From the NCBI GenBank assembly GCA_002483765.1, contig DLIO01000088.1, positions 3,807-51,004 on the forward strand: a DNA stretch of 47,198 nucleotides, written 5' to 3'. Shown here piece by piece: positions 1 to 8,148 of the stretch (position 1 is the first letter of the stretch; each line of letters opens with the position of its first letter). The stretch is from Lentisphaeria bacterium UBA7640 (GTDB lineage Bacteria > Verrucomicrobiota > Lentisphaeria > Victivallales > Victivallaceae). A program made the position numbers and the translations under genes. The notes below the pieces were generated by a model that made no database searches, had not been told where the DNA came from, and saw nothing but the letters and a program-made list of their open reading frames with translations.

Positions 1-781
<781 letters not shown>

Positions 782-1244
782 ATAAACCTTTAATTTCAGC
801 ACCGTACACACAACGCTGAAGCTTATGTCTATAGATGAGCTGATTGCTCATTATTTTGTTATTCTCGATTTTTGTAGTGACTTACGTCACTCAAAAGTCT
901 TTTCGGTTACATCGCACTATTCAATTTTCAATTAACTTTTTTGTCACTCAATTAACCGGTCTCCCAGAATTCGCGACAGATTTTTAAAATACAGCTCTTC
1001 AGCTTTTTTACAAATCAATTTGTAAAGAATCTTAGACTTTTTTAAACCCCTGTCTCGCTGTTCAGGTTTCCCAGAATTTGCGACAGGTTTTTAAGTTGCC
1101 ATCAATTACTTCTTTTACAAATCAATTTAAAAGTTTTTCAAACTTTTTTTAACCCCTGTCACCAGCTTCAAGTTTCCCAGAATTCGCGACAGGTTTTTAA
1201 ATTGCCATCAATTACTTCTTTTACAAATCAATTTACAGGTAAAT
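782..1244 (-). promoter_or_regulatory. 16S rRNA leader and upstream promoter region
   Basis: These 463 bases separate the 16S 5' end from the stop codon of the preceding same-strand gene, so the rRNA promoter(s) should be here. No textbook -35/-10 pair stands out. Candidate partial matches on the minus strand are GAGACA followed 16 nt later by TAAGAT (about 1028-1055), and GTGACA near 941-946. The leader proximal to 16S contains a short perfect hairpin, AGTGAC-TTAC-GTCACT on the plus strand at 876-891, and a TTCAGC/GCTGAA inverted repeat near 799-824. The distal part is made of tandem repeats listed separately. Assignment as promoter region is by position, not by a recognised motif. Confidence 0.55.
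958..1240 (-). repeat. Imperfect tandem repeat, about 106-bp period, 2.7 units, upstream of 16S
   Basis: Units begin at 958, 1065 and 1171, a period of 107 then 106. The second and third units differ at only three positions over about 65 bp; the first is more diverged in its middle part. Two blocks are kept in all units on the plus strand: TTTCCCAGAATTCGCGACAG and TTTTACAAATCAATTT. CCTGTC and GACAGG at 1049-1054/1082-1087 and at 1155-1160/1188-1193 could pair across each unit junction, each followed by TTTTTAA on the plus strand. In the first unit a near-perfect dyad (TTTACAAAT, 2-nt spacer, ATTTGTAAA) is present at about 1008-1027. Duplicated rRNA promoter or antitermination elements are the natural guess. 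Confidence 0.85.
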
Positions 1245-2195
1245 TTAAACTTTTTCCTGCAAGAAAGGAGTTTTTGAACCATTTGCTGTTGCACCAAGAA
1301 GTAATTTTTTGAAATCCTGGCCATATTTTATGTAGGTCTCATACTTGCGGAGAGCAGATAATTCCTTGTCGGTTTGATTATCATGATCATGAAAAACAGT
1401 AGCGACATGCGGTTCTATTGAAAAACCACCGTCATAACCATTCTTTAAGAGATCAGCAACAATTTGATGAACAAAGCCGCTACCTTCTCCAGCAAATGTA
1501 AATCTGGTTTGAGGCCGTTCGTAGTTTTCTTTCATCTCTATCGCAATGCCATCTTTGATATGGACATAGTAAATATGTTCGCAAATATTCTTATAAAATT
1601 CAAAGGCGTTCTGCAATGTATAGGGTTCTGAGCCGATTCGGCGAAAGGTGAACACTGGATTACCAGTATCAAAAATTAATTTAAAGTTGTCAGATTTGAT
1701 ATTTTCAAGCAAACGCAAGGTGTGAATATGTGACTGCCCGCCATAATTCATACAATTTTCATGACCGTAAATAATTCCAGCATCCTCACATATTTTAACT
1801 AAGACATTTAATTTCTTAAAAATTATCCTTTCCAGCTCCGGACTGTCGAAACGTTCATCTTCTAGTATTTTAAAACTCATCCCACGAACGAGTTTTGTGC
1901 CTAATCGCTGCATACGCGGAATTGCATTTTTGAGTTCTTTTATACTAGATTCAAAGTCTTCTTCACTTCGTGGACTTTTTCCCCAGTTGGCAATATTACT
2001 GCCAAAGCAGTTAATTTTGATTCCAGCGATTTTAAGTTTTTCATAAACATCTTCGAATTCAACATCCGAAATACTCGCTAAATTTTTATCGCCGATACTG
2101 CGGAGTTCAATATTTTCCCAACCTAATTCAAGCGTCGCTTTAATTTGGGTATCAATATCTTTGCCGGCTTCATCAGCAAATCCTGTTAAATACAT
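1245..2195 (-). CDS. Sugar phosphate isomerase/epimerase (xylose isomerase-like TIM barrel)
   Basis: This 316-residue protein belongs to the AP endonuclease 2/xylose isomerase-like TIM-barrel superfamily. What can be seen: an N-terminal strand with GFADEAGKD, then WENIELR, IIYGHENCMNYGG (about residues 141-153), LIFDTGNPVF and YVHIKDG. These supply the Glu/His/Asp residues that bind the divalent metal in this fold. Family members isomerise or epimerise keto-sugars or inositol derivatives; the substrate cannot be told from sequence. There is no signal peptide, so it should be cytoplasmic. It lies 25 nt downstream of the OleB-like gene on the same strand and may be the last gene of that operon, although a sugar isomerase has no obvious role in hydrocarbon formation. 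It is also the last gene before the rRNA upstream region. Confidence 0.85.
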   Translation of the reverse strand: MYLTGFADEAGKDIDTQIKATLELGWENIELRSIGDKNLASISDVEFEDVYEKLKIAGIKINCFGSNIANWGKSPRSEEDFESSIKELKNAIPRMQRLGTKLVRGMSFKILEDERFDSPELERIIFKKLNVLVKICEDAGIIYGHENCMNYGGQSHIHTLRLLENIKSDNFKLIFDTGNPVFTFRRIGSEPYTLQNAFEFYKNICEHIYYVHIKDGIAIEMKENYERPQTRFTFAGEGSGFVHQIVADLLKNGYDGGFSIEPHVATVFHDHDNQTDKELSALRKYETYIKYGQDFKKLLLGATANGSKTPFLQEKV

Positions 2196-2220
2196 GTTTT
2201 AATTTACTCAAAGGTTATGA

Positions 2221-3135
2221 TCAGATCTGCTCTGCAGTCTCATCAAAGAATTTATGTAGATGATCTCTTATTTCTATTTTGGCGTCTTCGATGAGAAAAT
2301 GTCCAGCATCTGGCAATTCCAACACCGAGGCTAACGGGAAACGTTCACGCCAGTTTTCCAGGCATTTTGGAGTAAAACACCAATCGCGCATTCCCCAAAT
2401 GAGCGTGACCGGCATCCTTCTAAATTTCCATAAACCGTGTTCAATCTCTAACAAAGATTCGAATGATGGTGATTCTGGGCCGGTTGGAATATCTTGGACA
2501 AAACGCAATATTGCAATACGATGTTCGTAGGAGTCGTATGGTAAACGAAACCCCAGTTTTACGGTCGGGGACATCGGTTTAACCGTGGTCATAACCTGCG
2601 CGGCACGAACAAAAAGATTTAAGCGACGGATCAAGTAATCGGAGATTTGTGGTATCCGACACAATCCAATGCGCCATGGCATGTGCTTGATGGCGAATGC
2701 TGCGGAATTCATAATGACCAAACGTTTCACCCGGCTAGCGTGGCGTCCCGCAAAACCCATTCCAATCGCGCCGCCCCAGTCATGTACCATTAACGTGATA
2801 TTCTTCAAATTTAAATGCAACACCAACGATTCCAGATTGTCGATATGATTTTCCATTCGGTAGTTATGGTTTTGTGGTTTATCAGACAATCCACAGCCCA
2901 AATGATCAACGGCAATCACCCGAAATTCACTGCTAAATTCTTTAATTAAATCACGAAATAGAAATGACCAAGTAGGATTTCCATGCACCATCAAAATAGT
3001 GTGTTCACCTGAACCTTCATCAACATAATGGTATTGGTTACCGCGCAACTCAAGAAAATGTGATTTAAAAGGATAGAGCGGCCGAATTCGTTCGAATTTT
3101 TCTTCAAAACTTAAATTAGTTAAAAACTTCACCAT
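2221..3135 (-). CDS. oleB: Alpha/beta hydrolase, OleB-like (haloalkane dehalogenase fold)
   Basis: A 304-residue alpha/beta hydrolase. The oxyanion/halide-pocket motif HGNPTWS is at residues 51-57, the nucleophile elbow HDWGG has Asp119, the likely catalytic acid is Asp251 in WGMRD, and the catalytic His279 is in AGHF. An Asp nucleophile followed by Trp is shared by haloalkane dehalogenases and OleB. OleB is the family member that decarboxylates cis-beta-lactones to cis-olefins at the end of long-chain hydrocarbon biosynthesis. The context decides the call: the start codon overlaps the end of the OleA-like gene by 7 nt, implying translational coupling. OleC and OleD are not adjacent. A dehalogenase or epoxide hydrolase remains possible on sequence alone. 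Confidence 0.82.
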   Translation of the reverse strand: MVKFLTNLSFEEKFERIRPLYPFKSHFLELRGNQYHYVDEGSGEHTILMVHGNPTWSFLFRDLIKEFSSEFRVIAVDHLGCGLSDKPQNHNYRMENHIDNLESLVLHLNLKNITLMVHDWGGAIGMGFAGRHASRVKRLVIMNSAAFAIKHMPWRIGLCRIPQISDYLIRRLNLFVRAAQVMTTVKPMSPTVKLGFRLPYDSYEHRIAILRFVQDIPTGPESPSFESLLEIEHGLWKFRRMPVTLIWGMRDWCFTPKCLENWRERFPLASVLELPDAGHFLIEDAKIEIRDHLHKFFDETAEQI

Positions 3136-4175
3136 TCCACCCCTAACATTGTGCTGTTAATTCCACTCCCGATTCCCAGCATAGCCAGACGCATTCCCGC
3201 CTTGAGCTGGCCGCTTTCAGCAGCCAACGCCACTGTTAATGGACATGACACCGAACCAGTATTTCCCCAAGACTGCAGAGCGGGAAAATCACGGTTTTGA
3301 TCTATGCCCAAAGTTTCAAATAATAACTTCCGGTGCGCTGAACCTACCTGATGGGTACAAAAACAGTCAACTGTATCATTTTGCCAACCAGTTTTATTTT
3401 TGAATAATTTCCATGTTTTTGCGGCGGTTTCGACCCCGCGTTGCATTAACTCTTCAGATTCAGTACTCATCAACGTATCTTGTTGGTCTGCCATCCCTTT
3501 GTCCGCATTGCCGCGACAAAGATGATTAAATTCAGTCACCGACAGCGAAGCTCCGCCGTAAAGACGATGCGTGGAACGGCTACTGCAACGGTGGGATAAA
3601 ATCACTGCTACCGCGCCAGAACCAATAGTCAACGAAGCAAAAATTGGCTTAATGGATTGCCGAGTCAGCGTTTGGTCAGTCAACAAAGCATTTATTGTCG
3701 ATTCCAATAATGAACGGCTGTTCTCGCCCGAAACTAACATAACCTTTTCCGCCTGGCCAAGCTCAATCATATTTGCACCAAGGATAATTCCGTTTAAAAT
3801 ACCAAGACAAGCGTTAGAAACGTCAAATGCGACAGCTTCGGGCGGTAAATTCAGTGCCGCGTGAACAATTGTCGCAGTCGCTGGTTCAAGACAGTCGCGG
3901 CATACTGAACAATTAATTAAGGCGCCGATCTCTTCAGGTTTGATCCCGCTTTGCTGGAACGCTTTGGTTGCGGCTAACGCTGCAGCATCACTGGGCATAG
4001 TTCCAGGAGACCACAGGTGACGTTCGTGGATGCCACTCATCAGTTCTAGACGGCCTTCCGGCAGTTTTAACCGCTGATAAACCGGAGCTAATCGTTTTTC
4101 AATAGCGGCTGAAGTAACGATTTCCGGTGGCGTTTCATAAGCGATACATTCGATATTAACATTTTGATAAATCAT
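3129..4175 (-). CDS. oleA: OleA-like thiolase-fold enzyme (fatty acyl-CoA head-to-head condensation)
   Basis: A 348-residue FabH-like thiolase-superfamily enzyme. The active-site Cys123 is in DVSNACLG, His275 in THQVG and Asn305 in WGNTG. Glu97 in RDCLEPAT matches the glutamate that acts as general base in characterised OleA and is not part of the FabH triad. The N-terminus (YQNV, SGIHERHLW) and C-terminus (LGIGSGINSTM) also resemble Xanthomonas OleA, as I recall it. OleA condenses two fatty acyl-CoAs to a beta-ketoacid. An upstream in-frame extension to 4232 exists, but I chose the ATG at 4175 because GGAATGAG precedes it and it sits one base after the stop codon of the upstream gene. The tight order zinc ribbon-oleA-oleB indicates one operon. 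Confidence 0.9.
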   Translation of the reverse strand: MIYQNVNIECIAYETPPEIVTSAAIEKRLAPVYQRLKLPEGRLELMSGIHERHLWSPGTMPSDAAALAATKAFQQSGIKPEEIGALINCSVCRDCLEPATATIVHAALNLPPEAVAFDVSNACLGILNGIILGANMIELGQAEKVMLVSGENSRSLLESTINALLTDQTLTRQSIKPIFASLTIGSGAVAVILSHRCSSRSTHRLYGGASLSVTEFNHLCRGNADKGMADQQDTLMSTESEELMQRGVETAAKTWKLFKNKTGWQNDTVDCFCTHQVGSAHRKLLFETLGIDQNRDFPALQSWGNTGSVSCPLTVALAAESGQLKAGMRLAMLGIGSGINSTMLGVEW

Positions 4176-4176
4176 C

Positions 4177-4896
4177 TCATTCCATTTTTCGCGGATTATC
4201 CAACGTAACTCGCAACGTATTATTAGCTGCAATCGTTACTTGCTCAATCCTTTTTACTAATAGAGTGCTTTCAGGTCCAATGACGACACGTGACAAAAAA
4301 AACTTTAATATCGGCACGTGCAGTAATTTCGGCAGATACAATTTTCCTAAGCGTATATCTTTTAATTCGGGAACACTGTCGCCGGTTGTCCAAATTAATT
4401 CGCAACGGATATCTAACTCTTTTTGAATTTTATCATACAAAATAGTGCTTACCGTCTTCCGTTCCCCATTAACTTTGATTTCCAGCCGACGCTTCGCTTT
4501 AATAATTTCTTTATCGCCCTTTATACTCTTTTTCAATAACTGATTGCATACAAAAGTTGCTTCACCTTCCATCATCAATAAATTTATTTTTGATTCATTA
4601 TGGATGAAACTGATAGTATGCAAGGCCTTGACTTCTTCATCGCCACTTGGCTTCAACTCATTAAATCCGGAGATACTGAACATAAAATAACCAATAACCC
4701 CAACCACAATTATTGCCGCAATCATCCCCAGTATCAAGACGATAAAGACAGTGCGTTTCAACGTTTTTACGCCAGCCTTTCTTAGCTTGGTAGTGTGTTT
4801 TGGCTCCTGCATCACCAGCTTGCCGCCACACTCACGACAGAATATTTTGCTATTTTTACTAACAGCTTGGCATTTTTCGCAAACTAATTCAGCCAT
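4177..4896 (-). CDS. Membrane-anchored zinc-ribbon protein, unknown function
   Basis: A 239-residue protein. It starts with a zinc ribbon (CEKC near residues 6-9, CREC near 20-23) and continues with a basic linker containing LRKAGVKTLKR. One hydrophobic segment follows (about residues 50-72, VFIVLILGMIAAIIVVGVIG), then a C-terminal domain of about 165 residues with no motif I recognise. By the positive-inside rule the ribbon would be cytoplasmic and the large domain outside the inner membrane. It is encoded between the FmdB-like gene (5-nt gap) and oleA (the next ATG follows the stop after one base), so it is probably co-translated with OleA. I do not know it from described ole clusters. Confidence 0.75.
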   Translation of the reverse strand: MAELVCEKCQAVSKNSKIFCRECGGKLVMQEPKHTTKLRKAGVKTLKRTVFIVLILGMIAAIIVVGVIGYFMFSISGFNELKPSGDEEVKALHTISFIHNESKINLLMMEGEATFVCNQLLKKSIKGDKEIIKAKRRLEIKVNGERKTVSTILYDKIQKELDIRCELIWTTGDSVPELKDIRLGKLYLPKLLHVPILKFFLSRVVIGPESTLLVKRIEQVTIAANNTLRVTLDNPRKME

Positions 4897-4901
4897 ATTA
4901 A

Positions 4902-5183
4902 TTATTCCGTAGTAGCGGGAGTCGCTGGTTTTGGGGCATCTTTGGTCGGGGCAGCAACTTCCGCTGGCTTATCTTTTGCTTTCGCTTCAGCATAACTAGC
5001 AGGGCGATAATCGGTTTCATAAAAACCGCTTCCCTTAAAAATGATCCCAGCTCCCGCTCCAATTTTTTTCTTTAATTCCGGTTTACCGCATTTGGGGCAA
5101 TCGCGTAATGGGGCAGCACTCATGCTGTGAAACGCTTCCAATTTATGTTTACAAACCTTACACTCATAATCGTATGTCGGCAT
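4902..5183 (-). CDS. FmdB-family zinc-ribbon protein
   Basis: A 93-residue protein beginning MPTYDYECKVCKHKLEAF, with a second CPKCG pair near residue 29. This is the CxxC...CxxC zinc ribbon of the FmdB/putative regulatory protein family. The conserved tail IGAGAGIIFKGSGFYETDYR is also typical. The C-terminal 25-30 residues are an Ala/Pro/Lys-rich, probably disordered extension. Family members are small cytoplasmic proteins of uncertain function, often called regulators. It is the first gene of the leftward operon that leads into oleA and oleB, preceded by AGGAG eight bases from the ATG. Confidence 0.9.
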   Translation of the reverse strand: MPTYDYECKVCKHKLEAFHSMSAAPLRDCPKCGKPELKKKIGAGAGIIFKGSGFYETDYRPASYAEAKAKDKPAEVAAPTKDAPKPATPATTE

Positions 5184-5535
5184 AAAAACTCCTGATTTTA
5201 TATTGTTTTTTTATTTATCGGCAACGGCGAAATCTTACAATTCGCATATTATTTATCTTAGAATTCCATACTTTATTTATGATCTTATAAAACAAAGAAA
5301 CACAAACAGATACAGTAAGAAAACTTACAGCCGATTCACCTTTTTTCTAGTGAAAATAAATTTTCTTTTGCTCAACTCAAAAAAGGATTTTCATCCTTAA
5401 ACCATATTGGAAGAGATGGTACCACGTCTCCACATAAACGTCATAACTACTGTTTATAATTCACGCGCGCATAATGCGCGCGCAAATTAAGAACTCGACT
5501 TAGGTTATTTTAAAGCCTTCCATAATTAGTCTTTT
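5184..5535. other. Intergenic region between the FmdB-like and BamE-like genes
   Basis: About 350 bases without a credible gene; the short plus-strand frames have no ribosome binding site. It should hold the promoter of the ole operon. A weak candidate on the minus strand is TTGCCG, 16 nt, TATAAA, ending only about 16 nt before the FmdB start codon. It also contains the first copy of the 31-bp palindrome, listed separately. Confidence 0.5.
5458..5488 (-). repeat. 31-bp intergenic palindrome, copy 1
   Basis: The arms are AATT plus an 8-base GC-alternating block on each side of the 5-base centre ATAAT (ATTAT when read toward the ole genes). Two adjacent mismatches, C-A and A-C at 5462-5463/5483-5484, make this the least perfect full copy. 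It lies 47 nt downstream of the stop codon of the BamE-like gene. The 5' flank in the direction of that gene contains CGAGTTCTTAATTT, resembling the CTTAAATT flank of other copies. Confidence 0.85.
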
Positions 5536-5895
5536 TTATTTGTGCCGCGGGCTAGCATAATAATATTGATTATAATATTCATTGCCCCAACCGGTCAATT
5601 TGCCATCTTCAAAGACCAGAGGCATACATTCATCCTGCGTGATCAGAGCGTCGTACCAAAGTGGATTAATATAATAAAACCAAACGTCTGGGCGGCTGTA
5701 TTCCTGATTTTGCACCGGCTCACCCATAACATGCAAGACTTCGTTTTTAGTCATGCCAACCCGCAGATCGGCAGATTTTTTCAAATTCTCGCGAGCCTGA
5801 TAGTAACCGAAAGAGCTGCATCCGGTCAATGATGCAGTCAACGATGCGGCCAATAATAAAAATCCTAATAACATCGAAAAAAACTTCCAGTTCAT
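5536..5895 (-). CDS. BamE/SmpA-like outer-membrane lipoprotein
   Basis: The protein begins MNWKFFSMLLGFLLLAA and has a lipobox LTGC (cysteine at about residue 26 from this start), so it is expected to be lipidated and exported. The mature part contains LRVGMTKNEVLHVMGEPV followed by aromatic-rich strands. This is the SmpA/OmlA (BamE-type) fold, in which the RVGMTK..V...LG.P signature is usual. BamE itself is an accessory part of the outer-membrane beta-barrel assembly complex, but many unrelated lipoproteins share the fold, so a Bam role is only a possibility. The frame extends to 5931; I prefer the ATG at 5895 because a lipoprotein signal begins there, with AGGAA ten bases upstream. Confidence 0.8.
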   Translation of the reverse strand: MNWKFFSMLLGFLLLAASLTASLTGCSSFGYYQARENLKKSADLRVGMTKNEVLHVMGEPVQNQEYSRPDVWFYYINPLWYDALITQDECMPLVFEDGKLTGWGNEYYNQYYYASPRHK

Positions 5896-6078
5896 GAGCA
5901 ATCCATTCCTATTTTGATAATTAAAAAACATTCTTAATATACACCAAAAAAGCCATAGGTGAAAACAATATTCCGTTGAATTTATTCCTACTGTTTACAT
6001 CGACACAGCATCTTGTTTTTTCGAGCAAACCAATTATGTTAAATGTTTTATTTTTAATTATAATTTTGAGGGAAAGAG

Positions 6079-6216
6079 ATGTGGCTTAAGCTCGGGATGG
6101 GAGATTGGTTCACAGCGCTGGCGTTGTGGGGGAATATTATTGCAATGTTGATTGGAATAATTTATGGCGCGATCCATTGGAACCGTGATAACGACCAGCG
6201 GAATGCCGAAAAATGA
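6079..6216 (+). CDS. Small membrane accessory protein of the adjacent symporter
   Basis: A 45-residue protein: MWLKLGMGDWFTALALWGN, then a hydrophobic stretch of about 14 residues, then YGAIHWNRDNDQ. It has one transmembrane helix followed by a short polar tail with an IxWN motif. This matches the pattern of the small accessory proteins encoded just before some sodium:solute symporters, as I recall the family. GAGGGAAAGAG precedes the ATG. Its stop overlaps the symporter start (ATGA, 6213-6216), so the two are translationally coupled. It is shorter than common annotation cut-offs and easily missed. Confidence 0.8.
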   Translation: MWLKLGMGDWFTALALWGNIIAMLIGIIYGAIHWNRDNDQRNAEK

Positions 6217-7937
6217 CCGATAAATTTATTATTTTGGGAATTTTCGGTTGTTACCTCATTACAGTCACTTGGTTGACTCTGCGTGGGCGTAGCAAAACTC
6301 ACACTCAGGAAGACTTCCTCGTTGCTGGCCGCAAAACCCACCCATTTATCATGGCAATGTCTTATGGCGCGGCATTTATCAGTACCTCTGCGATTGTCGG
6401 CTTTGGTGGAATGTCTGGTTGTTTCGGCCTCGGACTTTTGTGGCTACCATTCATGAATGTAATGGTCGGAATCATTATTGCTTTTATCTATTTCGGTAAA
6501 CGCACACGTAAAATAGGGAAAAACCTCGAAGCTCGGACTTTCCCTGAATTTATCGGGCGACGCTATGATTCAAAATGGTTAAAAATCGCCGTTAGTTCAA
6601 TCATTTTTTTCTTTATGCCGCTTTATTGCGCTGTAGTTTTAATTGGCGGAGCACGCTTCTTAGAGCAACTATTAATGATCAACTACCACACGGCGGTTTT
6701 TTCGTTCGGCATCGTAATCGGGATCTATGTATTACTCGGCGGTTTAAAAGGTGTGATGTATGTCGACGCATTGATGGGAATTATTATGATTTTGGGTCTG
6801 GCCGCACTTTTGGGCTTAACTTACTGGGAATTGGGCGGTTTTATCCCTGCACATCAAAAATTAACCGACATGGTACATTTAGCCCCAACTGATTTTGTCG
6901 CACGCGGACTGAACGGCTGGACATCGATGCCTCGCTTCAACTCCGAAATGTGGTGGCTATTGGTTTCCAGTTTGATCCTCGGAGTTGGAATCGGAGTGTT
7001 GGCACAACCTCAACTGGCGGTACGTTTTATGACGGTTAAGAGTGGAAAGGAGTTAAACCGTGCAGTGCTAGTTGGTTCAATTTTTATTATTATAACTGCC
7101 GGTTCGGCGTACATGTGCGGCGCACTCTCCAATGTGTGGTTTCAAGAGAAATTCGGCATGATCTCAGTTGATGTAGTGAAGGATCAGAAATTATTAAGCG
7201 CCGCTTATCAAGCAAAAAAGGAAGGCAGAGATTTTTCTGAAATTAAAAAAGAATTTGCTCCTGACATCGACGCGACTCCAGTCACTGCCGATGAAGCAAA
7301 ACTGCGCCATGGCAATCCTGATCTAATTATTCCAGCATTCATCAATCTAGCCCTACCGCGCTGGATGGTTTATATTTTTGCGATGACTCTGTTATCTGCA
7401 GCAATGACTACTTTGAGTGCACTTTTACACGCAACCGGTTCAGCGCTTGGACACGATTTCTTTGGTACTATTTTTGGAAAACAGGAAAGCACTTTCTTGT
7501 CCAAAGCGGGCATTGTCATCGGATTAATTGTCAGTATCGTGCTCGCTTTTGCACTGCCGGCTGGAATAATTGCGCGTGGCACGGCACTGTTTTTCGGTAT
7601 TTGTGCTGCCGCGTTTATGCCTTCGTATATTGGAGCGCTTTACTGGACGAGGACTACTCGCGCTGCGGTGTGGTGCAGTGTCATCGGCGGTTTTGCCTGT
7701 AGTATGTTTTGTATGGTTTTTTTACATCGGGCAGAATCTGCAGGGATTGGGATTTGTCAATGGTTATTCGGCCGTACTGAACTGATCAGCACGCATCCGT
7801 GGCCTTTTATTGATCCAATGGTGATTGCGTTGCCAATATCGGCTTTTCTACTGATAACAGTCTCTCTGTTAACCTCAAAACTACCACGTCGCCACATCGG
7901 TAAATGTTTCAAGGATATCAAAGTACGGGAATTTTAA
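6213..7937 (+). CDS. Sodium:solute symporter (SSS family)
   Basis: A 574-residue integral membrane protein with about 13 predicted hydrophobic helices. SSS hallmarks are DFLVAGRKTHPFIMAMSYGAAFIS near residues 34-57, GGLKGVMYVDALMG near 176-189 (the G-G-x-x-G-V-x-x-D-x-x-x-x sodium-symporter signature) and LSAAMTTLSALLHATGSALGHD near 394-415, which carries the Ser/Thr pair of the second sodium site. A hydrophilic loop of about 60 residues (roughly 310-370) is longer than in small SSS members. The family couples sodium influx to uptake of sugars, amino acids, acids or vitamins; the substrate is not evident. The 31-bp palindrome copy 2 lies 101 nt after its stop. Confidence 0.92.
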   Translation: MTDKFIILGIFGCYLITVTWLTLRGRSKTHTQEDFLVAGRKTHPFIMAMSYGAAFISTSAIVGFGGMSGCFGLGLLWLPFMNVMVGIIIAFIYFGKRTRKIGKNLEARTFPEFIGRRYDSKWLKIAVSSIIFFFMPLYCAVVLIGGARFLEQLLMINYHTAVFSFGIVIGIYVLLGGLKGVMYVDALMGIIMILGLAALLGLTYWELGGFIPAHQKLTDMVHLAPTDFVARGLNGWTSMPRFNSEMWWLLVSSLILGVGIGVLAQPQLAVRFMTVKSGKELNRAVLVGSIFIIITAGSAYMCGALSNVWFQEKFGMISVDVVKDQKLLSAAYQAKKEGRDFSEIKKEFAPDIDATPVTADEAKLRHGNPDLIIPAFINLALPRWMVYIFAMTLLSAAMTTLSALLHATGSALGHDFFGTIFGKQESTFLSKAGIVIGLIVSIVLAFALPAGIIARGTALFFGICAAAFMPSYIGALYWTRTTRAAVWCSVIGGFACSMFCMVFLHRAESAGIGICQWLFGRTELISTHPWPFIDPMVIALPISAFLLITVSLLTSKLPRRHIGKCFKDIKVREF

Positions 7938-8038
7938 AGAGCCAGAACAGAGGCAGAGAGGAAGTTTTACCACAGAGGAAACCAAGAAGACGCTAAGTTC
8001 ACAAAGGGGATAGGAAAAATATTATAATCTGGATCTTA

Positions 8039-8069
8039 AATTAGCGCGCGCATTATGCGCGCGCTAATT
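8039..8069 (+). repeat. 31-bp intergenic palindrome, copy 2 (perfect)
   Basis: A perfect inverted repeat with arm AATTAGCGCGCGC around ATTAT, centred on 8054. It lies between convergent genes, 101 nt after the symporter stop and 79 nt from the comM stop. The plus-strand 5' flank AATATTATAATCTGGATC TTAAATT shares AATATTA and CTTAAATT with other copies. No U-tract follows either arm, so it is not a standard intrinsic terminator. Confidence 0.9.
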
Positions 8070-8148
8070 CAAAATGACAATTACATCAAGTTATTTATTC
8101 CAATCTTGATGTTTTAGTGATTAACTTAATTCTTAAAACTTGCCGCGT

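Noticed and set aside
958..1240. CRISPR-like or insertion-sequence interpretation of the 106-bp repeats
   Set aside because: Units are contiguous and nearly identical throughout, with no spacer structure, no terminal inverted repeats and no transposase.
2221..3135. Haloalkane dehalogenase
   Set aside because: The Asp-nucleophile fold fits, but the overlap with an OleA-like gene makes OleB the better call.
3129..4175. FabH (beta-ketoacyl-ACP synthase III)
   Set aside because: Glu97 in the RDCLEPAT segment and the overall N- and C-terminal similarity match OleA; there is no neighbouring fatty acid synthesis gene.
8039..8069. Palindrome copy 2 as a standard bidirectional intrinsic terminator
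   Set aside because: Neither side has a T-tract; the arm is followed by TAATTCAAAA on the plus strand.
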